Origin: Protea cynaroides
Taxonomy: Eukaryota > Streptophyta > Magnoliopsida > Proteales > Proteaceae
DNA: 64,000 bases
Direction: 5' to 3'
Assembly: GCA_028583415.1 (NCBI GenBank)
Contig: CM053272.1
Location: 70,265,939 to 70,329,938, forward strand
Position 1 is the stretch's first letter. Every line of letters begins with the position of its first letter. Below the pieces are notes generated by a model. The model was given only the letters and a program-made list of their open reading frames with translations. It was not told the DNA's origin and ran no database searches. A program made the position numbers and the translations under genes. Shown here one piece after another: positions 1-11,927 of the stretch.

Positions 1-473
1 TTGGAGGTTACGGTTGGTTGGCGGGTCCTTTACCTTTCTCTCTTACGGCGGGCCGGATCATTTACCATCAGGTGGGATGGTTGGTATTTCTTCCACATTA
101 CGGTTTCTACTACTTCTTGCTCATCCTCTTGGGAATATGAACTCCATCTCAAGGAAAGCTTGGTTGTCAACTTGTCTACTTCTCTCTCCTCCATCGAGAG
201 GTAGATGATGAATAGTTCTTCTTCTTCTTCTTCTTGTGCTTGTTTTATAAGGTGTGTGAATCTTAGGAAATAGAAATCATATTCTTCTTCTTGTTGTTGA
301 TGACTAGCCAACATGTTTATTTCGTCACGGATGTGACAACCATATTGCTTACTCCTTCTATGGTGGAATAAGGTCGAGGGGCTTGTCTCCCCATTCTATG
401 AAATTGATGCCGTGGTGAGGAGGGGGTTGTCGCCGCGACACTTGTCGGGGCTGGACCTTAGAATTTCTCGGAA

Positions 474-1866
474 TCCAACGGATCTGTATGGCATGTCTTA
501 ATGTATAGCAATTGTCCGTATCATGCCCATGCTGATTGTGATACTTACAAAAAGATCCATATGAAAATTCTTTGGAAGAGGACTTGGAGGTGGATGAGGG
601 TCAAGCATCATCAACTTCTTGGCTTGTATTAATTTGTCGAGCCTTGGATCGGGTCATCCCCAAATCGTAAACTGCCTCCTTGGTCTTGCTCTTTGTGGTG
701 GGGTGTAACTTGGACTTCCCAAGATCAATGGTTCGAGGTGGTATTAGCTATTTGCTTCTGATTGATTTCTGGATTTCTTGGTGGGTATGCCCTATTTGAG
801 CACCTTTGACCTCTCGACTTTCTTGGTAATATATCTCCCTCGGGTTATGGCGTCCTCTACTTGTTGTCCCACCCACGAGCCCTTCAAATGATAGGATGGC
901 GGCCGAAGATGTATGTTTTATATGGCCCGCCCAAACCTCTCATCATTATACGCACTTGATCTCTTTCGGAGGTCGATCCCAAAGCTTTGCTGCAACACTT
1001 CACCCGGGTTAGATAGGCCGTGAATGTCTCTCCTTGTACTTGGACCATGGTCTCCAATTGCCTACGATGGGTCTCTAACTCCATATTGTAGGAATAAAAA
1101 CTGATAAATGCTTTGGTGATATCTGACCAAGAATGTATCTGTGATGGTTTTAGATTCATCAACCATCGATGAGCCCCACCCGTGAGTGAGAATCGAAATG
1201 CCTATCCTAGCGCTCATCGAGTGAATCCTTCGCCTTGCTTCAATAGGCCTGTGAATGATCTTAAATGGGCCACAGGATCTCTGTCCCATCAAATTGTGGT
1301 CCATTTCCCAAACTTGGGAAAGCGATTTAGTTTACGGGAAAGAAGCATAATCTCCGGCATCAATGATTTGACTTTTCTACTCCTTTCCATGCCTTAGTAT
1401 TTTTCCACTTGACTCAATGCATCCTTTGTATGGGCCATCTTCTTCCTTTGATTCCCGAGTCACCGAGGGTAGCCTAAACAACGGACTGTTATGGGGTACA
1501 GCACCTTCCACATCTTCGAATGCGGTTATGAAAATTTTGACACAGCTGCATTAGGGGTACCCGGTCCTTGTGGTGGTGCCATATTTACCCTTCGAGTCAA
1601 CCCTTGAGCCCTGTAATTGGATATCCCTTCTTGTGGCAGCTATCATTCCCATGGTATCCTCCATATTTTCCATTCCTAGCATCCATAGTGTTCGGGACTT
1701 GGTTTTGATCCTTCGACCATTGATTCGGTTGATGTGGTTGAGATGGGACTAGCGGCTTTGGTGTGTACACCCTAGATAATCTCCGGTAACGGGATCCCTT
1801 ATCCAAGAGGTAGAAATGGTTGTAGTTTGGGCTGACTCCTTGGCTAGAGTACGGAAAGGAACCCAA
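474..1866 (-). pseudogene. gag: T1 gag (capsid-nucleocapsid polyprotein), decayed
   Basis: Gag packages element RNA in cytoplasmic virus-like particles. Three pieces can be read. The first is a Pro/Gln-rich N-terminus (1866-1597). The second is a retrotransposon gag domain (about 1310-884) with recognisable stretches 'DPVAHLRSF' and 'MNLKPSQIHSWSDITKAF', then 'SERDQVRIMMRGL'. The third is a C-terminal zinc-binding-like motif at 551-510, C-K-Y-H-N-Q-H-G-H-D-T-D-N-C, followed by 'YTLRHAIQ'. That spacing (CX2H...HX4C) is typical of Tat/Ogre-type gag and differs from the CX2CX4HX4C knuckle of the chromoviruses in this window. Several stops and frameshifts separate the pieces, so no full protein can be made. 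Positions 1-473 continue the same strand without a motif I recognise. Confidence 0.75.
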
Positions 1867-2934
1867 AAGTGATAAATATTAGGATACTAAGATAATGGGA
1901 GCAGAGAAGTTACATACACAATCAAAGATGACTCAACCAAACAATAGTTAGCTCCTTCATAAGGCGAATAGGGTAACATTATCCGAGTCAATTTAATTGA
2001 ATTTGATTAAGCCATGTGTTCGATCTTGGGACCTCGTGATTCCCACAAATGGATAATCGGTGGTACCAAGGTCCGGCCTCTTAGGTTACCTAATTCGATG
2101 AGAGTGAAATGGATATATTAATCCATCACTCCTTATTAGGGATGGTTAGCAAAGTGGTTCATGATTGAAAAAACCGGTAAACTTCTACTTGATCCTAGTA
2201 TCTATACCGTGACAAAGATTTTACGATCGTTTTTGAGATTGATATATCAATATTGAGCGGTCAACACAATGAGCATTTGTACGATGGAGGCGTGTACGAG
2301 ACCGCCCACACTAATGTGTATGTGGGTATACGTAACCCTCACGCTCCCAACAAGTGAGAGACAAGAATACTCAGAAGTGTGGATCCAAACATGTTGACAA
2401 GTCAAGGCCAAAAATGGCAGGAACTTGATGTCTCGGATGTAAATATTATGATCGTAGTGGATTTTACCATGTTGGTTCAAAATGGACCAAAAATAACATA
2501 CATGTGGCTCAAGCGGGTTAGGACGAGAAAATGCCACCTTGACGGGGATGGGGTAACCTATCACCAAATGCTCGATGAATAATGGGCCCCATTCCCTTTA
2601 TATACTATGTTGCGGGCGCAAGCGACGTGGGAGTAGCATAACGCGCATTCCCAGGGCGGACCCAAGAACCTCTCGTTAGAGGTCTGCTCACTCGGTCATG
2701 GTCTCACAAAGAATACGAGGCCGAAGGGTTTGTGTGTTTCACCTATTGCGAACTGCTCCATATACATGGGACCCGGTTCGACTACTGCACGAGATGTGTG
2801 CTGAACCCATTCCCCCAAAGCAATATTATACAAGCATAAATATAGTATCCTAAAATCTAGCATCCAATTCACACAAGGAAAGTTTTTCATTTAGGAGTTC
2901 GACATTTATATCCCCCGATTGAGGTATTCGCCCT
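1867..2934 (-). other. T1 leader between primer site and gag
   Basis: This stretch has no supported gene. It is clearly related to 17877-18885, which has the same role in the second family T copy, and that similarity defines it as leader rather than unique DNA. The LTR-proximal 20 bases (about 2914-2933) correspond to the primer site of the other copy but are too degraded to match a tRNA. A 106-codon frame at 2567-2247 is broken in the sister copy, so I do not treat it as a gene. Confidence 0.65.
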
Positions 2935-4109
2935 TGTGAGGACAAAGATGGAAAATCTTTAGAAGTCGCCACCTAGATTTAGGTCTAGGACTTTGGAAAT
3001 TTGAAATCTCACCCTAAGGTAAGACATCAGTTCTGACTCCATGACCTTTAGGGTGGATTACGGTCCATCGGAGATTGGGTAAGTGTCGGGTCCCGGTTAT
3101 GGGAAGGGTTAGGCACCCAAACCGCCCGATCGAAATCGGTCTCCTATACCTTTCCTATGCTAGACTCTATTTATTAAGCCAAACCAAACCAAGTGGTTTG
3201 ATATCATTGTACGAATCCGTATCCATCGGATTGCCTCGTATTCCGGAATTATTCCGAAAATCAGGTTCACCATCGTAGTTAGGTGTGATTAAAGTTTATG
3301 GCCGTGATTTATGCTTGTGCATGATTAAGTTCTTTATTCAAGTTGAAATTTATGCTTGAATGGTTGAGAAATCCAATGGGTTAGGATCTGGATAGTCCAT
3401 GTGGAGTGATAGATAGTCCTAGTGGATCTAAGAATAACCCTATCTGGGTTGGAATGTGGATAACCCTATCTGGGTTGAAATGTGGATAACCCTATATGGG
3501 TTAAAATGTGGATAAATATCCTAGTGGATCTATGGATAGTCCAAGTGGACTAAGGTTTGGATCCGATTGGGGTTTCTCCCAAATGGCCCCCACGTATCCC
3601 AAGATTTGCCCATAGGAATCGGAATCCACGTAGTTCGGGATATAACCTGTTCTGGGTTAGAAAGTGAGGAACTATTCTGGGTTTAGGGTTTAGAACCTAT
3701 TCTAGGTTTTAGGGTTTACCGAGGGCAAAATCATCCTAAATTACCCTTTTCATCCCTGAATTCTAATTTTTGAAATTTTAGTAAAGCATTTTCTTTCTTC
3801 ATTAAGGCTTTTATTATTCCCATTATACCCTTCTCAAGAATGTGGGTGCCTAAATGCACGTCCCCCACAGCTATATTGTCTTCTAGAAGTGTGCATATAT
3901 AGCGGGTTCGACTAGGGTGTTGCATAAAAAATAAGTTATTGCCGAAAAAATAGAATATTCTATCTAAATATGGCACATAAAACATTTATGGCAAGAAATT
4001 CACATCTGATAAGATTGTTTAAAAATCTTTCAAATATGACATGTATTGCAAATAAGGCAAGAGCTTTATATGGCATGATCTAGTATGCTATCTTCTAAGC
4101 ATGGCAGAC

Positions 4110-4815
4110 CCTAATTGCCATTTCTTTCCATATTTAGGGTTTTCTACCCTAATTGCTATTTCTTTCCATTTTAGGATTTTCTACCCTAATTCTTTGCATT
4201 CTTTTCATTTTTAAGGTTTCCAACCCTAATTGTTATTTTCTTTCCATTTTTTAGGATTTTCTACCCCTAATTGCTATTTTCTTTCCATTTTTTAGGGTTT
4301 CTACCTAATTATTTATTTTCTTTCCATTTTAGGGTTTTCTACCCTAATTGTTACTTTCTTTCCATTATAGGGTTTTCTACCTAATTGTTACTTTCTTTCC
4401 ATTTTAGGGTTTTCTACCCTAATTGTTATTTTATTTCTATTTTTTAGGGTTTTTTACCCTAATTGTTATTTTCTTTCCATTTTAGGGTTTTCTACCCTAA
4501 TTGTTACTTTCTTTCCATTTTAGGGTTTTCTACCCTAATTGTTATTTTATTACCATTTTTTAGGGTTTTCTACCGTAATTGTTATTTTCTTTCCATTTTA
4601 GGGTTTTCTACCCTAATTGTTACTTTATTTCTAATTTTAGGATTTTCTACCCTAATTATTACTTTCTTTCCATTTTAAGGTTTTCTACCCTAATTGTTAT
4701 TTTATTTCCATTTTTTAGGGTTTTCTACCCTAATTGTTATTTTCTTTTAATTTTAGGATTTTCTACCCTAATTGTTATTTTATTTTCATTTTTTAGGGTT
4801 TTCTACCCTAATTAT
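4110..4815. repeat. Telobox-like tandem array inside T1 LTR, unit about 38-41 bp
   Basis: About 17-18 head-to-tail units follow the pattern TTTTAGGGTTTTCTACCC, TAATTGTTA, then TTTCTTTCCAT. Each unit holds TTTAGGGTTT (AAACCCTAAA on the element's sense strand, the plant telo-box core) and an inverted CCCTAAT. The array starts where the sister LTR reads 'catggcaatacctaat' and ends where both resume 'gagcattt'-like sequence, so it is a copy-specific expansion. It is not a true telomere, because the unit is far longer than 7 bp. Confidence 0.85.
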
Positions 4816-5799
4816 GACAATAAGCATTTAATCTAGCATGTGAGTATGATCATTCCAATCATGACAGTGTGATTATTTCAATTGTGGTAGTGTGTGCATA
4901 TAAGCATCCAAATATAGCATGTGAACAATATAGCATCAAAATATGGCATGTGATAAACAACCAAGGCATGTGAGTCAATTAATCAAAACATATTTTCAGA
5001 TCTACGGTCTAGATTCAATGCATCGATTATCAACAATGTAACCGAATTCACATTTGATTAATGATTGAAAGTAATTCAAGATCTTAAATCAACAATTCAG
5101 ATCATATAACATCAGTTAATCAGACTTTAATGGCTTAAATTAATTCATCATTAAATCATCATCAGATTAAAATCAATGGTTCGGATTAATTAACCATCCA
5201 TTCACATGATTGGATCTTAAAGATCAACGATTTAGATTAAATTCACATCAATTAGTCAAAATTCATTCATTCTAATATCATTAGGACAATTTTCATCACA
5301 TGATCAAAACAAATTTCACATTCAATGGATCAATTTTGAATGGGCATCATATGAACACGATAAAGAATCAATATTTAGATTTTCATTCAAGCATATCATG
5401 ATCATAGATTCAATCAATGGCCCATATTTAATGGAAAGATCAAGGGTAAGATGAGGAATGTTGATCCATGGTTGGATGAGGGAATTGGTCTAGGACTTGA
5501 TGGGCCAGGTTCGGGTATTGTAACATGGCTAGGATTCGGGTAAAGTGGTGTGGCAGGTGTTGGATGGATTCGGTGGGGAGATGGAAGTGAGTGGGGTTAC
5601 GGGTAGGTGGTAGCACAAGGCTGATGATTAAAGTATTAGATGAAATTGGTTAGAGTGCTGGTTGTATAGGGATTGAAAGCTAAGTGTAGGCTAGATTGGT
5701 GATGGAAATTGGTTAATGGTGAGGTAAAGTGGTTTATGAGATGGAGATTTGTAGTTAAGCAAAACAATAGAAGAAAAATAGAAGTAGAGGCAGCTTACC

Positions 5800-6660
5800 T
5801 ACATGCTTGTAGGTTCTGTTACTCCTCCCTTCTTCTTCTTCTTTCTCCTTTTTTCTCCCCCAAAACCGAGAGCCCAAACTCCTATCAAACTCCCTTTTCC
5901 ACGTTTTCCTTTCTCTTTTTCTGGTTTTTTTTTCATCCTCTTTTCTCTCTCTTCTTCCCTTCTTTTTCTCTCAAAAAAACGTGAGCCTCTCCCCTTCTTC
6001 ACGTTTTTTTTCTCTTTCCCCTCTTTTTTCTCTCTTTTTTCCCTTAATTTTCTCCCAAAACCTAGCCCCAAAAGCCTTTCACATTTTTTTCCCTTTCCCC
6101 CTTTTTTTTCTCTTTGGAAAAATCCCCTCTTACCTCTCTCTCTCACGTCCCTTTTATCTTCCCTTCTTTCCCTTTTGAAAAAAAAATGAAACCCTAAATC
6201 TTCTCTCTTTTCACGTCCTCTCTCTCCCCTTTTTTTTCCTTTTTTTCTCACTCTCCCAAAATCGTGAGCCTCCTTAAAACCCCCCATGTTTTTTCTCTTT
6301 CTTCTTTCCTTTTTTCTCCAACAAAATCTTTTGGATTCCTTTAGAAAAAGCTCACGTTTTTCCTCTTTCTTCTTCCTTTTTTCTCCAACAAAATCTTTTG
6401 GAAATCATCTAGAAACCCTAAAAAAGTCCCTTTTCACGTTTCCTCTCTCCCCTCTTTCCTTTTTCTTCTCAAAATCTTTTGGATTATCTCTAAAACCGAA
6501 ATCCCCCCTTCTCTTTCACGTTTCCTCTCTCCTCTCTTTCCTTTTTTTTTTCTTCAACAAAATCTTTTGGAAACCATCTAGAAACCGTAAAAAAAGTCTC
6601 TTTTCACGTTTCCTCTCTCCCCTCTTTCCTTTTTCTTCTCAAAATCTTTTGGATTATCAT
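5800..6660. repeat. Polypyrimidine tract in T1 LTR
   Basis: About 860 bp are almost purine-free on the plus strand, built from CTTT/CTCT runs and imperfect repeats such as TTTTCACGTTTCCTCTCTCC followed by CAAAATCTTTTGGA. The same kind of tract sits at the matching place in the other two T LTRs (about 21840-22240 and 39640-40575). Long open frames here are low-complexity artefacts of base composition. Confidence 0.85.
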
Positions 6661-6661
6661 T

Positions 6662-6693
6662 TACATATAATAATATATATTATATACATATAT

Positions 6694-6767
<74 letters not shown>

Positions 6768-6790
6768 CAATATATATAATATATAAATAT
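6662..6790. repeat. (TA)n microsatellite in T1 LTR
   Basis: About 35 uninterrupted TA dinucleotides (about 6698-6762) are flanked by TATATAATAT-type sequence. Equivalent AT islands directly follow the polypyrimidine tract in the other T LTRs (about 22255-22383 and 40605-40770), so the position is a family feature while the length varies. Confidence 0.9.
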
Positions 6791-6949
6791 TATGCACATA
6801 GATGAACTGATTCGAAATGGATTGAGACTAACTTAGATTGACAAATGATATGGGTTGAGCTAGGTTGGACCAAAACTGGTTTGAACTGAGTTGACTGGAT
6901 TGATTGGAATTAACTGGGTTTTCTCTCCTTGTCATTTCACAGGTCATTT

Positions 6950-7570
6950 CCGTTGTTATCCCGCATGGAATTTTCCGATGGCCTCTATTCTAAATTTTTT
7001 GCGTTCATTTTGTAAAACATTAAAAATGAGGAATATAGGAACTTGAATCACCTCATTTGGAAGTAAAATGGTCAACTTATGAATTTTTGAAGTTTAAGCG
7101 GACCAATTATCGATAATTTGGTTGACCATTCTGCATGAGATCCTTCGGAGGCTCTACGGAAATATTTTATGTCCACTTTTGTAGAGCACTAAAAATTAAA
7201 CATAATGAGTCTGGAATCACGATTTGGATATGGAATGATCAAAATATGAATTTTTGAATATTAAATGACCATTTCCATATGAAATTTTGCATGGGACCCT
7301 CCGGAGACTTTTATCCGAGATTTTTTACGTCCACTTTGTAGAACATCATGAATGAAGAATAATGGTCTTGGAATCATCTGTATCCGATGTAAAACGGAAA
7401 AGATATGAAACTTTGAAGTTCTAACGATAATTTTGCATGCAAGCTTACCTGGGATTTTTTACGTCCACTTTGTAGAACATCATGAATGAAGAATAATGGT
7501 CTTGGAATCATCTGAATCCGATATCGGATGATCAAGATATGATGATTTGAAATTTAAACAATCCGACTTA
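6950..7570. repeat. Four diverged ~160-bp units at the outer end of the T1 LTR
   Basis: Each unit carries a CTTCGGAGAC-like box, then TTTTTTACGTCCACTTTGTA, then AATCATCTGAATCCG-like sequence (starts near 6962, 7130, 7290 and 7440). The third and fourth units share about 65 nearly identical bases (7318-7382 and 7449-7513). In the other LTR copy the fourth unit is more diverged, so unit 4 here looks converted by unit 3. The same array occurs at 22560-23055 and 40880-41560. Confidence 0.75.
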
Positions 7571-7853
7571 GGATAATTTGCATGAAGGCCCCTGGGATTA
7601 TTATTTATAATAATTTCAGAAACCTCCCTTATATGTATCATCCGACTAAAATGGTCGTATCTTCCTCATTTGATATCAGAATTGAGCAATTCTGGTCTCG
7701 TTCGAAGATAATTCTATGACCTATGCATCTATGCGGATAATAGCCCTTGACCCGTTGTGGGGATTAATGGAGAATCACAAATCTTTGGGTTAAAGGTCGC
7801 GAAACCTACCATATTGGTTCACTTATGCGAGGTGGCAAAAATGGGGTGCTTAT

Positions 7854-8624
7854 TGGGGGGTGAGGCCTTGGATACACTTTTTGGCATTAGGATTGGTTAG
7901 TTTGAGCCTAGTTTGCAACCCTAGCCAAGAGGGGTTTATTTGTTGGTATGGTATCAATCGGGTACAGCCATGACCGTTCTTCATGGGGTGTATATTGTGC
8001 CATTACGGGTGCTTGTGGGGCTGACGGTGCTATTTTCATTGGGCTTTTTCCACACACTCGTGTATAGAGTGCGCGGCCACCTATCCTTTCTATAGCACGT
8101 GCAAACTATAAACCGGACTACGGATATGAATTGAATGCATGCATATGATTGTTGCATTGTTTTGTTTACTCAACGAGCTCAAGTTGGAGAGTGACCCACC
8201 GCCAGCGCAATTCTTTTTAGTTTCGATGTTGCAAGTACTATGATTGAAGATTTTGTCTACACGCCAACATATGGACTGGGAGCAAGCTATGAATGAGCAA
8301 GTTGTGGAGAACGAACATGGTTCGTTAAGCGAGTGTTTCAACGGTGGATACGTTTAGTGTTTAGTTTTCGTATTTGGATATTGTAATATGTATTGAGTTA
8401 TGTTTTGGTTACTTGAAAATAAATAGAATATTAATTATTTATCATGAATAGACCTCAGTTCATTATCTGTAAGCCTTCCGCTATTTACTTTATTACCTCT
8501 GATTATTGTGGAATGTGTTTTGGTTTATCATATGTGCGATAGCCTGAGTGAGATCCTGGTTGAACCGTTGGTTTATTGACGGTTCATCACATCATTCTGG
8601 TTAGTCTAGAATTGGGGTGTGACA
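7854..8624 (+). repeat. Family A LTR fragment (3' ~770 bp)
   Basis: It starts in mid-LTR at GTGAGGCCTTGG, matching 16428 onward of the complete A LTR, and ends at a proper LTR terminus GGGGTGTGACA. Its left side is cut by T1. The base after its terminus enters a second A-type LTR in mid-sequence, which suggests that this LTR's element inserted into the 5' LTR of A2. Open frames on it are LTR sequence, not genes. Confidence 0.8.
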
Positions 8625-9491
8625 GAGGTGGTCTCGGACTGTATAGTCTCTGACTCTGTCGAGGGGCCTTAGCTCCATCTCTATGGACGTATTGAGTGAT
8701 GTTGGGGTGAGGCCTTGGATACACTGTTTGACATTAGGATTGGTTAGTTGCGAGCCCAGTTTGCAAGCCCTCGCCAACAGGGGCTTACGTGTTGGTATGG
8801 GTAGAGCATCAGGGGAAGTGTGATGCGATGCGGTCCTAAGCACTTTAGCTCTATCTCTATTCCATGGTGGGTGCATGTGGGGGCGGCAATGGTGTTTGAT
8901 CCATTGGGCGGTTCCACACATTCGTGTATAGAGGTGCGGTGGCCACCTATCCTTTCTATTGCACATTGCAAACTTATGAACCAGACCAATGATATGAATT
9001 GAATGCATGCATATGTTTGTTGCATTGTTTTGTTTACTCACTGAGCTCAAGTTGGAAAGCTGACCCTCGCACGCATAATTCTTTTTAGTTTCTGATGTTG
9101 CAGGTATTATGGTTGAAGATTATGTCAACACGCCAACATATGATCATGAGGCAGCTATGATGAGCAAGCTGTGGAGGACTATTATGATTCGTTAAGCGAG
9201 CGTTTCACTGTGGATACGTTTATAGTTAAATTTTTGTATTTGAATATTTGTAATATGTATTAAATTATGTTTTGATTACTTGGAGATAAATAGAATATTA
9301 ATTATTTATCATGACTAGACCTCAGTTCATTATCTGTAAGACTTCCGCTATTTACTTTATTATCTCTGATTAATGTGGAATGTATTTTAGTTTAACATGG
9401 TGGGGATAGTCTATTCGAGATCCTGGTTGAACCGCTGGTTTATTGACGGTTCATCACACCATTCTGATTGGTATAGAATTGGGGTGTGACA
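8625..9491 (+). repeat. A2 5' LTR, truncated on its left
   Basis: It runs from GAGGTGGTCTCGG (equivalent to 16345) to the terminus TGTGACA, directly followed by the primer site. About 1.5 kb of the LTR, including the promoter half, is missing. It carries the 'TAGCTCTATCTCTA'-type repeats and the paired inverted repeats near the 3' end that are seen in all A and B LTRs. Confidence 0.82.
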
Positions 9492-9494
9492 ACT

Positions 9495-9506
9495 TGGTAT
9501 CCGAGC
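9495..9506 (+). promoter_or_regulatory. A2 primer binding site (initiator tRNA-Met type)
   Basis: TGGTATCCGAGC lies 3 bases after the LTR end. It differs at one base from TGGTATCAGAGC, the usual initiator tRNA-Met primer site of plant LTR elements, which is seen intact in B3. Confidence 0.85.
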
Positions 9507-10149
9507 TCTCAGGCCTTGCCTATTAAACCTGAATACTTCTGCTGGAGTCCATGAGCTGAGTTAGGATAAATTAAAAACTTTAATACATACACACCATAAG
9601 CACCTGTGTTGGTTGAGACAAAACTTAAACAAGACAATAATGTATATATAAAAGGTGGAACCATATATATATATATACTCAAACGGAAAGAGAGAATTTA
9701 AAATTTATCATGATAAACAAATAATATAGGGTACTATCTATAAGTCAGGCAGTTGCCTAAGTATACAAAGGATATAGTACAGTAACAAGAATGAAGCATC
9801 TGTAAAAGTAGAAACATTAGAATACCGAGTTGGTACTCACAAGATGTGAAACTCGATGTATGATTAGGAAAAAAGAAAAATGGCTAGTAACGCCTAAATC
9901 CCTGCAAATGTAAAGAAAAAGATCTTGGGTTAAATCCAACAGAGATAGGAGAATAATAGTCATACACTAAGAATAAGAGTAACTACAAGAAGATAAAGCT
10001 ATACTCTTGGGTGACGTGGAAACTTAGAGTGAGATCCGCCATACGCTGATCCATTGCCCGCTGAGCATTAAGAAGAGTTGCAACTTGACCCCACCACTAT
10101 CTGGGTCGAGAATGGGTAAAGAAAACTCATCTGAGCATATGCTAAATAA
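9507..10149 (+). other. A2 leader, no gene seen
   Basis: This is AT-rich leader between primer site and gag. In A4, A7 and B3 this interval holds an antisense gene on the opposite strand. I cannot recognise it here, either because it has decayed or because it was lost. A short (TA)n run lies near 9664-9676. Confidence 0.5.
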
Positions 10150-10535
10150 TGATAATCGGATTGGAGCAAATGAAAGGAGGTGAACAACCAGGCCACTCCA
10201 GCCAATCTACCTGGACTACCCAAGTTGCCAATGTTACATCAATACCTCCGAGTCAGGCCATGTAGAGTACTAATTGGTATCAACACTGTACCTCAGCACA
10301 TGTGACCTATAACACAGTGCCTACCATACAACAAGTCCCAGTAACGCACACCCCAGTGTAGAAGCTTGGAGCACAACAAGCAGTGTATCAAGGTGGTTAC
10401 CCTTATCAGCCACTGATGTATGGGATAGCTGTATCATGACAAAATGATCCGACCAAGGATTGAGGAATATTTTCTGAAGACGAAGCCTTAAACGTTTTCA
10501 GCAAAAGATCAAATCTATTGTGGCCATATAACTAG
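10150..10535 (+). pseudogene. gag: A2 gag remnant, N-terminal part
   Basis: Its translation in mixed frames matches the Gln/Pro-rich gag N-terminus of A7. Recognisable pieces are 'QGGYPYQP' followed by 'YGI' near 10390-10430 and a 'LLWPYN' piece (10517-10535) equivalent to 'PLWPAHW'. Several stops interrupt it. The main gag helix domain and zinc knuckle are missing downstream. Confidence 0.6.
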
Positions 10536-11435
10536 ATAGCTTTATATAGGATGCGATGCATTATTGATAAACTCTTATGATTATAGAGGATGCACATACC
10601 TAATTTTAAATTCTCGTGGCTTGACAAGATACCTTCTTGATTTAACCTGTCAATTGGAGTTATAGATATTGTTTCTTTAGTATTAGTCCTGATTATACCA
10701 ATCTGAGTTAGTCTCATGATCGACAACATGAACAGAGATAAGAACTGAATGAACAGTTAAATGTTTAATCCTATTGAGCGTACATCTTTTCGATTTATAC
10801 CTGATCTATTGATATACCAAAACTCTCCAGATTTACTCCTGTAGTGCCTTGACCAATGGCATTATACACTCGATAGAACCTGTAACCATGAGGTTAAGAA
10901 CTATAAAACCTCTATTTCCATGTATTGGGACCACCGTGTAACTTGACGATCTTTTGATGTCGGTTGGATTACCATATATTTACTCCTGATCCTTTAAACC
11001 TAAGTTCACTAGATAAAGCAAGTGTTCGTCATTTTGCTAAATTGAAAGAAGGAAATGAATTGCTTTTGGATAAACATTCTGATTCATACACTCCCTGACA
11101 TTTGTTGATAAGATGTTTAGTGAATAAGGAATTATGGGAAGTAAGATGATTAAATTCATATTAGATTCTATAAACCAAGGAACCTCAGATGAAGAAATGG
11201 AGGATCTATTTCGAGATTGCTAAATAAATGGATATGGTCATGTCTATAAAAGAGTGCATGAGCAAGAAACTAAGTAACAATCACAAGATATTTTTTGAGG
11301 TATATGAAAGAGAGATCAGGGTAGAACAACAATGATAAAGAAGGTGTAAGCTAATGAGTTTTTTTTTTGGGATATATGAGATTTTAAGTAATAATCTTTG
11401 AAAAACTAAGAGATTAAGGAGCTAGATGTGCTCTT
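10536..11435 (+). other. Unrecognised segment where A2 gag domain should be
   Basis: About 900 bp separate the gag N-terminus from the protease. In A7 the same interval encodes the gag helical domain and knuckle, but no match can be read here in any frame. It has no termini, repeats or domain that I recognise. It could be extremely decayed gag or a replacement. The 65-codon minus frame at 10729-10532 has no recognisable similarity. Confidence 0.4.
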
Positions 11436-11700
11436 AAGACATTTGTACTAGATTTTGCTAGTTCAAGCCTTTTGGACTAGATGTTGTATTGGATAAGTGT
11501 TATTAACAATGTTCGAATCATATGGATGGACATAATTTGGATGCAACCTAAATCGACTTGAGATGATAGACTTTGACGTCATCTTGGGAATAGACTGGTT
11601 GTCTCAACACTCTACAAAGTTGTTATGTGCATAGAAGAGGTTATCATTTAAGAGCAAAGACGGCATATAATTTAGTTTTATTGGAAGCATGTTGCCTAAG
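11436..11700 (+). pseudogene. pol: A2 protease remnant
   Basis: The C-terminal half of the aspartic protease is readable at 11550-11620 as 'DFDVILGIDWLSQHS', the conserved flap-to-ILG segment of Ty3/gypsy proteases. The catalytic D-S/T-G is not readable. Confidence 0.65.
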
Positions 11701-11927
11701 AAGTGAAAGCTGATCCTCTCTATGCTAAAGGCGAAGAGATGCTTTGAAGAGAAAGAAGTTGGATATATGGTATCTGTGGTATACATTACTAAAGAACCAC
11801 TACAAATGGAAGATATTGATGTGATGCATAAATTTCCAATGTGTTTCCAGGAGACTTACCTGGGTTACCATCTGATCATACGATCGAGTTCGTCATCAAC
11901 TTGTTACCAAGGACGATACTTATGTCA

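Larger units (their letters stand above)
1..7853 (-). mobile_element. Family T element T1 (Tat/Ogre-like Ty3/gypsy), 5' half, cut by window start
   Basis: Reading on the minus strand, this is a 5' LTR (7853 to 2935), a degraded primer site, a leader of about 1 kb, and a decayed gag running off the window. Orientation is set by gag and its CCHC-like motif on the minus strand and by the primer site next to the LTR edge. The related copy at 17877-23055 shares leader and LTR. The protease-pol part lies outside the window. Its right end abuts an A-type LTR in mid-sequence, so T1 probably inserted into that LTR. Membership in Tat/Ogre rests on the long LTR, the primer type and the gag motif; no RT is visible to confirm it. 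Confidence 0.8.
2935..7853 (-). repeat. T1 5' LTR, about 4.9 kb
   Basis: On the plus strand it opens TGTGAGGACAAAG and closes GGGGTGCTTA, the same termini as the TSD-flanked copy at 36013-41801, whose end is GGGGTGCTTACA. The final CA is lost here. Inside, from left to right, are short 'ATAACCCTATCTGGGTT' repeats (3420-3510), one copy of a roughly 145-bp unit (about 3510-3650), a telobox-like array, an AT-rich spacer, a pyrimidine tract, a (TA)n run, and four diverged units of about 160 bp. The array at 4110-4815 is absent from the other two LTR copies. On the element's sense strand the pyrimidine tract is purine-rich. I cannot place a promoter or polyadenylation site. Confidence 0.82.

Noticed and set aside
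2247..2567. Leader ORF of family T (106 codons, minus)
   Set aside because: The matching region of T2 has several stops, so there is no sign of a conserved protein.
4110..4815. True interstitial telomere
   Set aside because: TTTAGGG occurs once per ~40-bp unit, not as 7-bp tandem repeats.
4463..4836. Repetitive proteins read from the 38-41-bp array, and a possible CRISPR-like repeat-spacer pattern
   Set aside because: Units are head to tail with no unique spacers, in a plant LTR. The frames merely follow the array.
8601..9050. 149-codon and similar frames repeated in the LTRs (for example 8601-9050, 16341-16730, 25199-25585, 35144-35479, 49115-49390, 58813-59088)
   Set aside because: They are all the same LTR block read in several frames, and they contain no coding signature.
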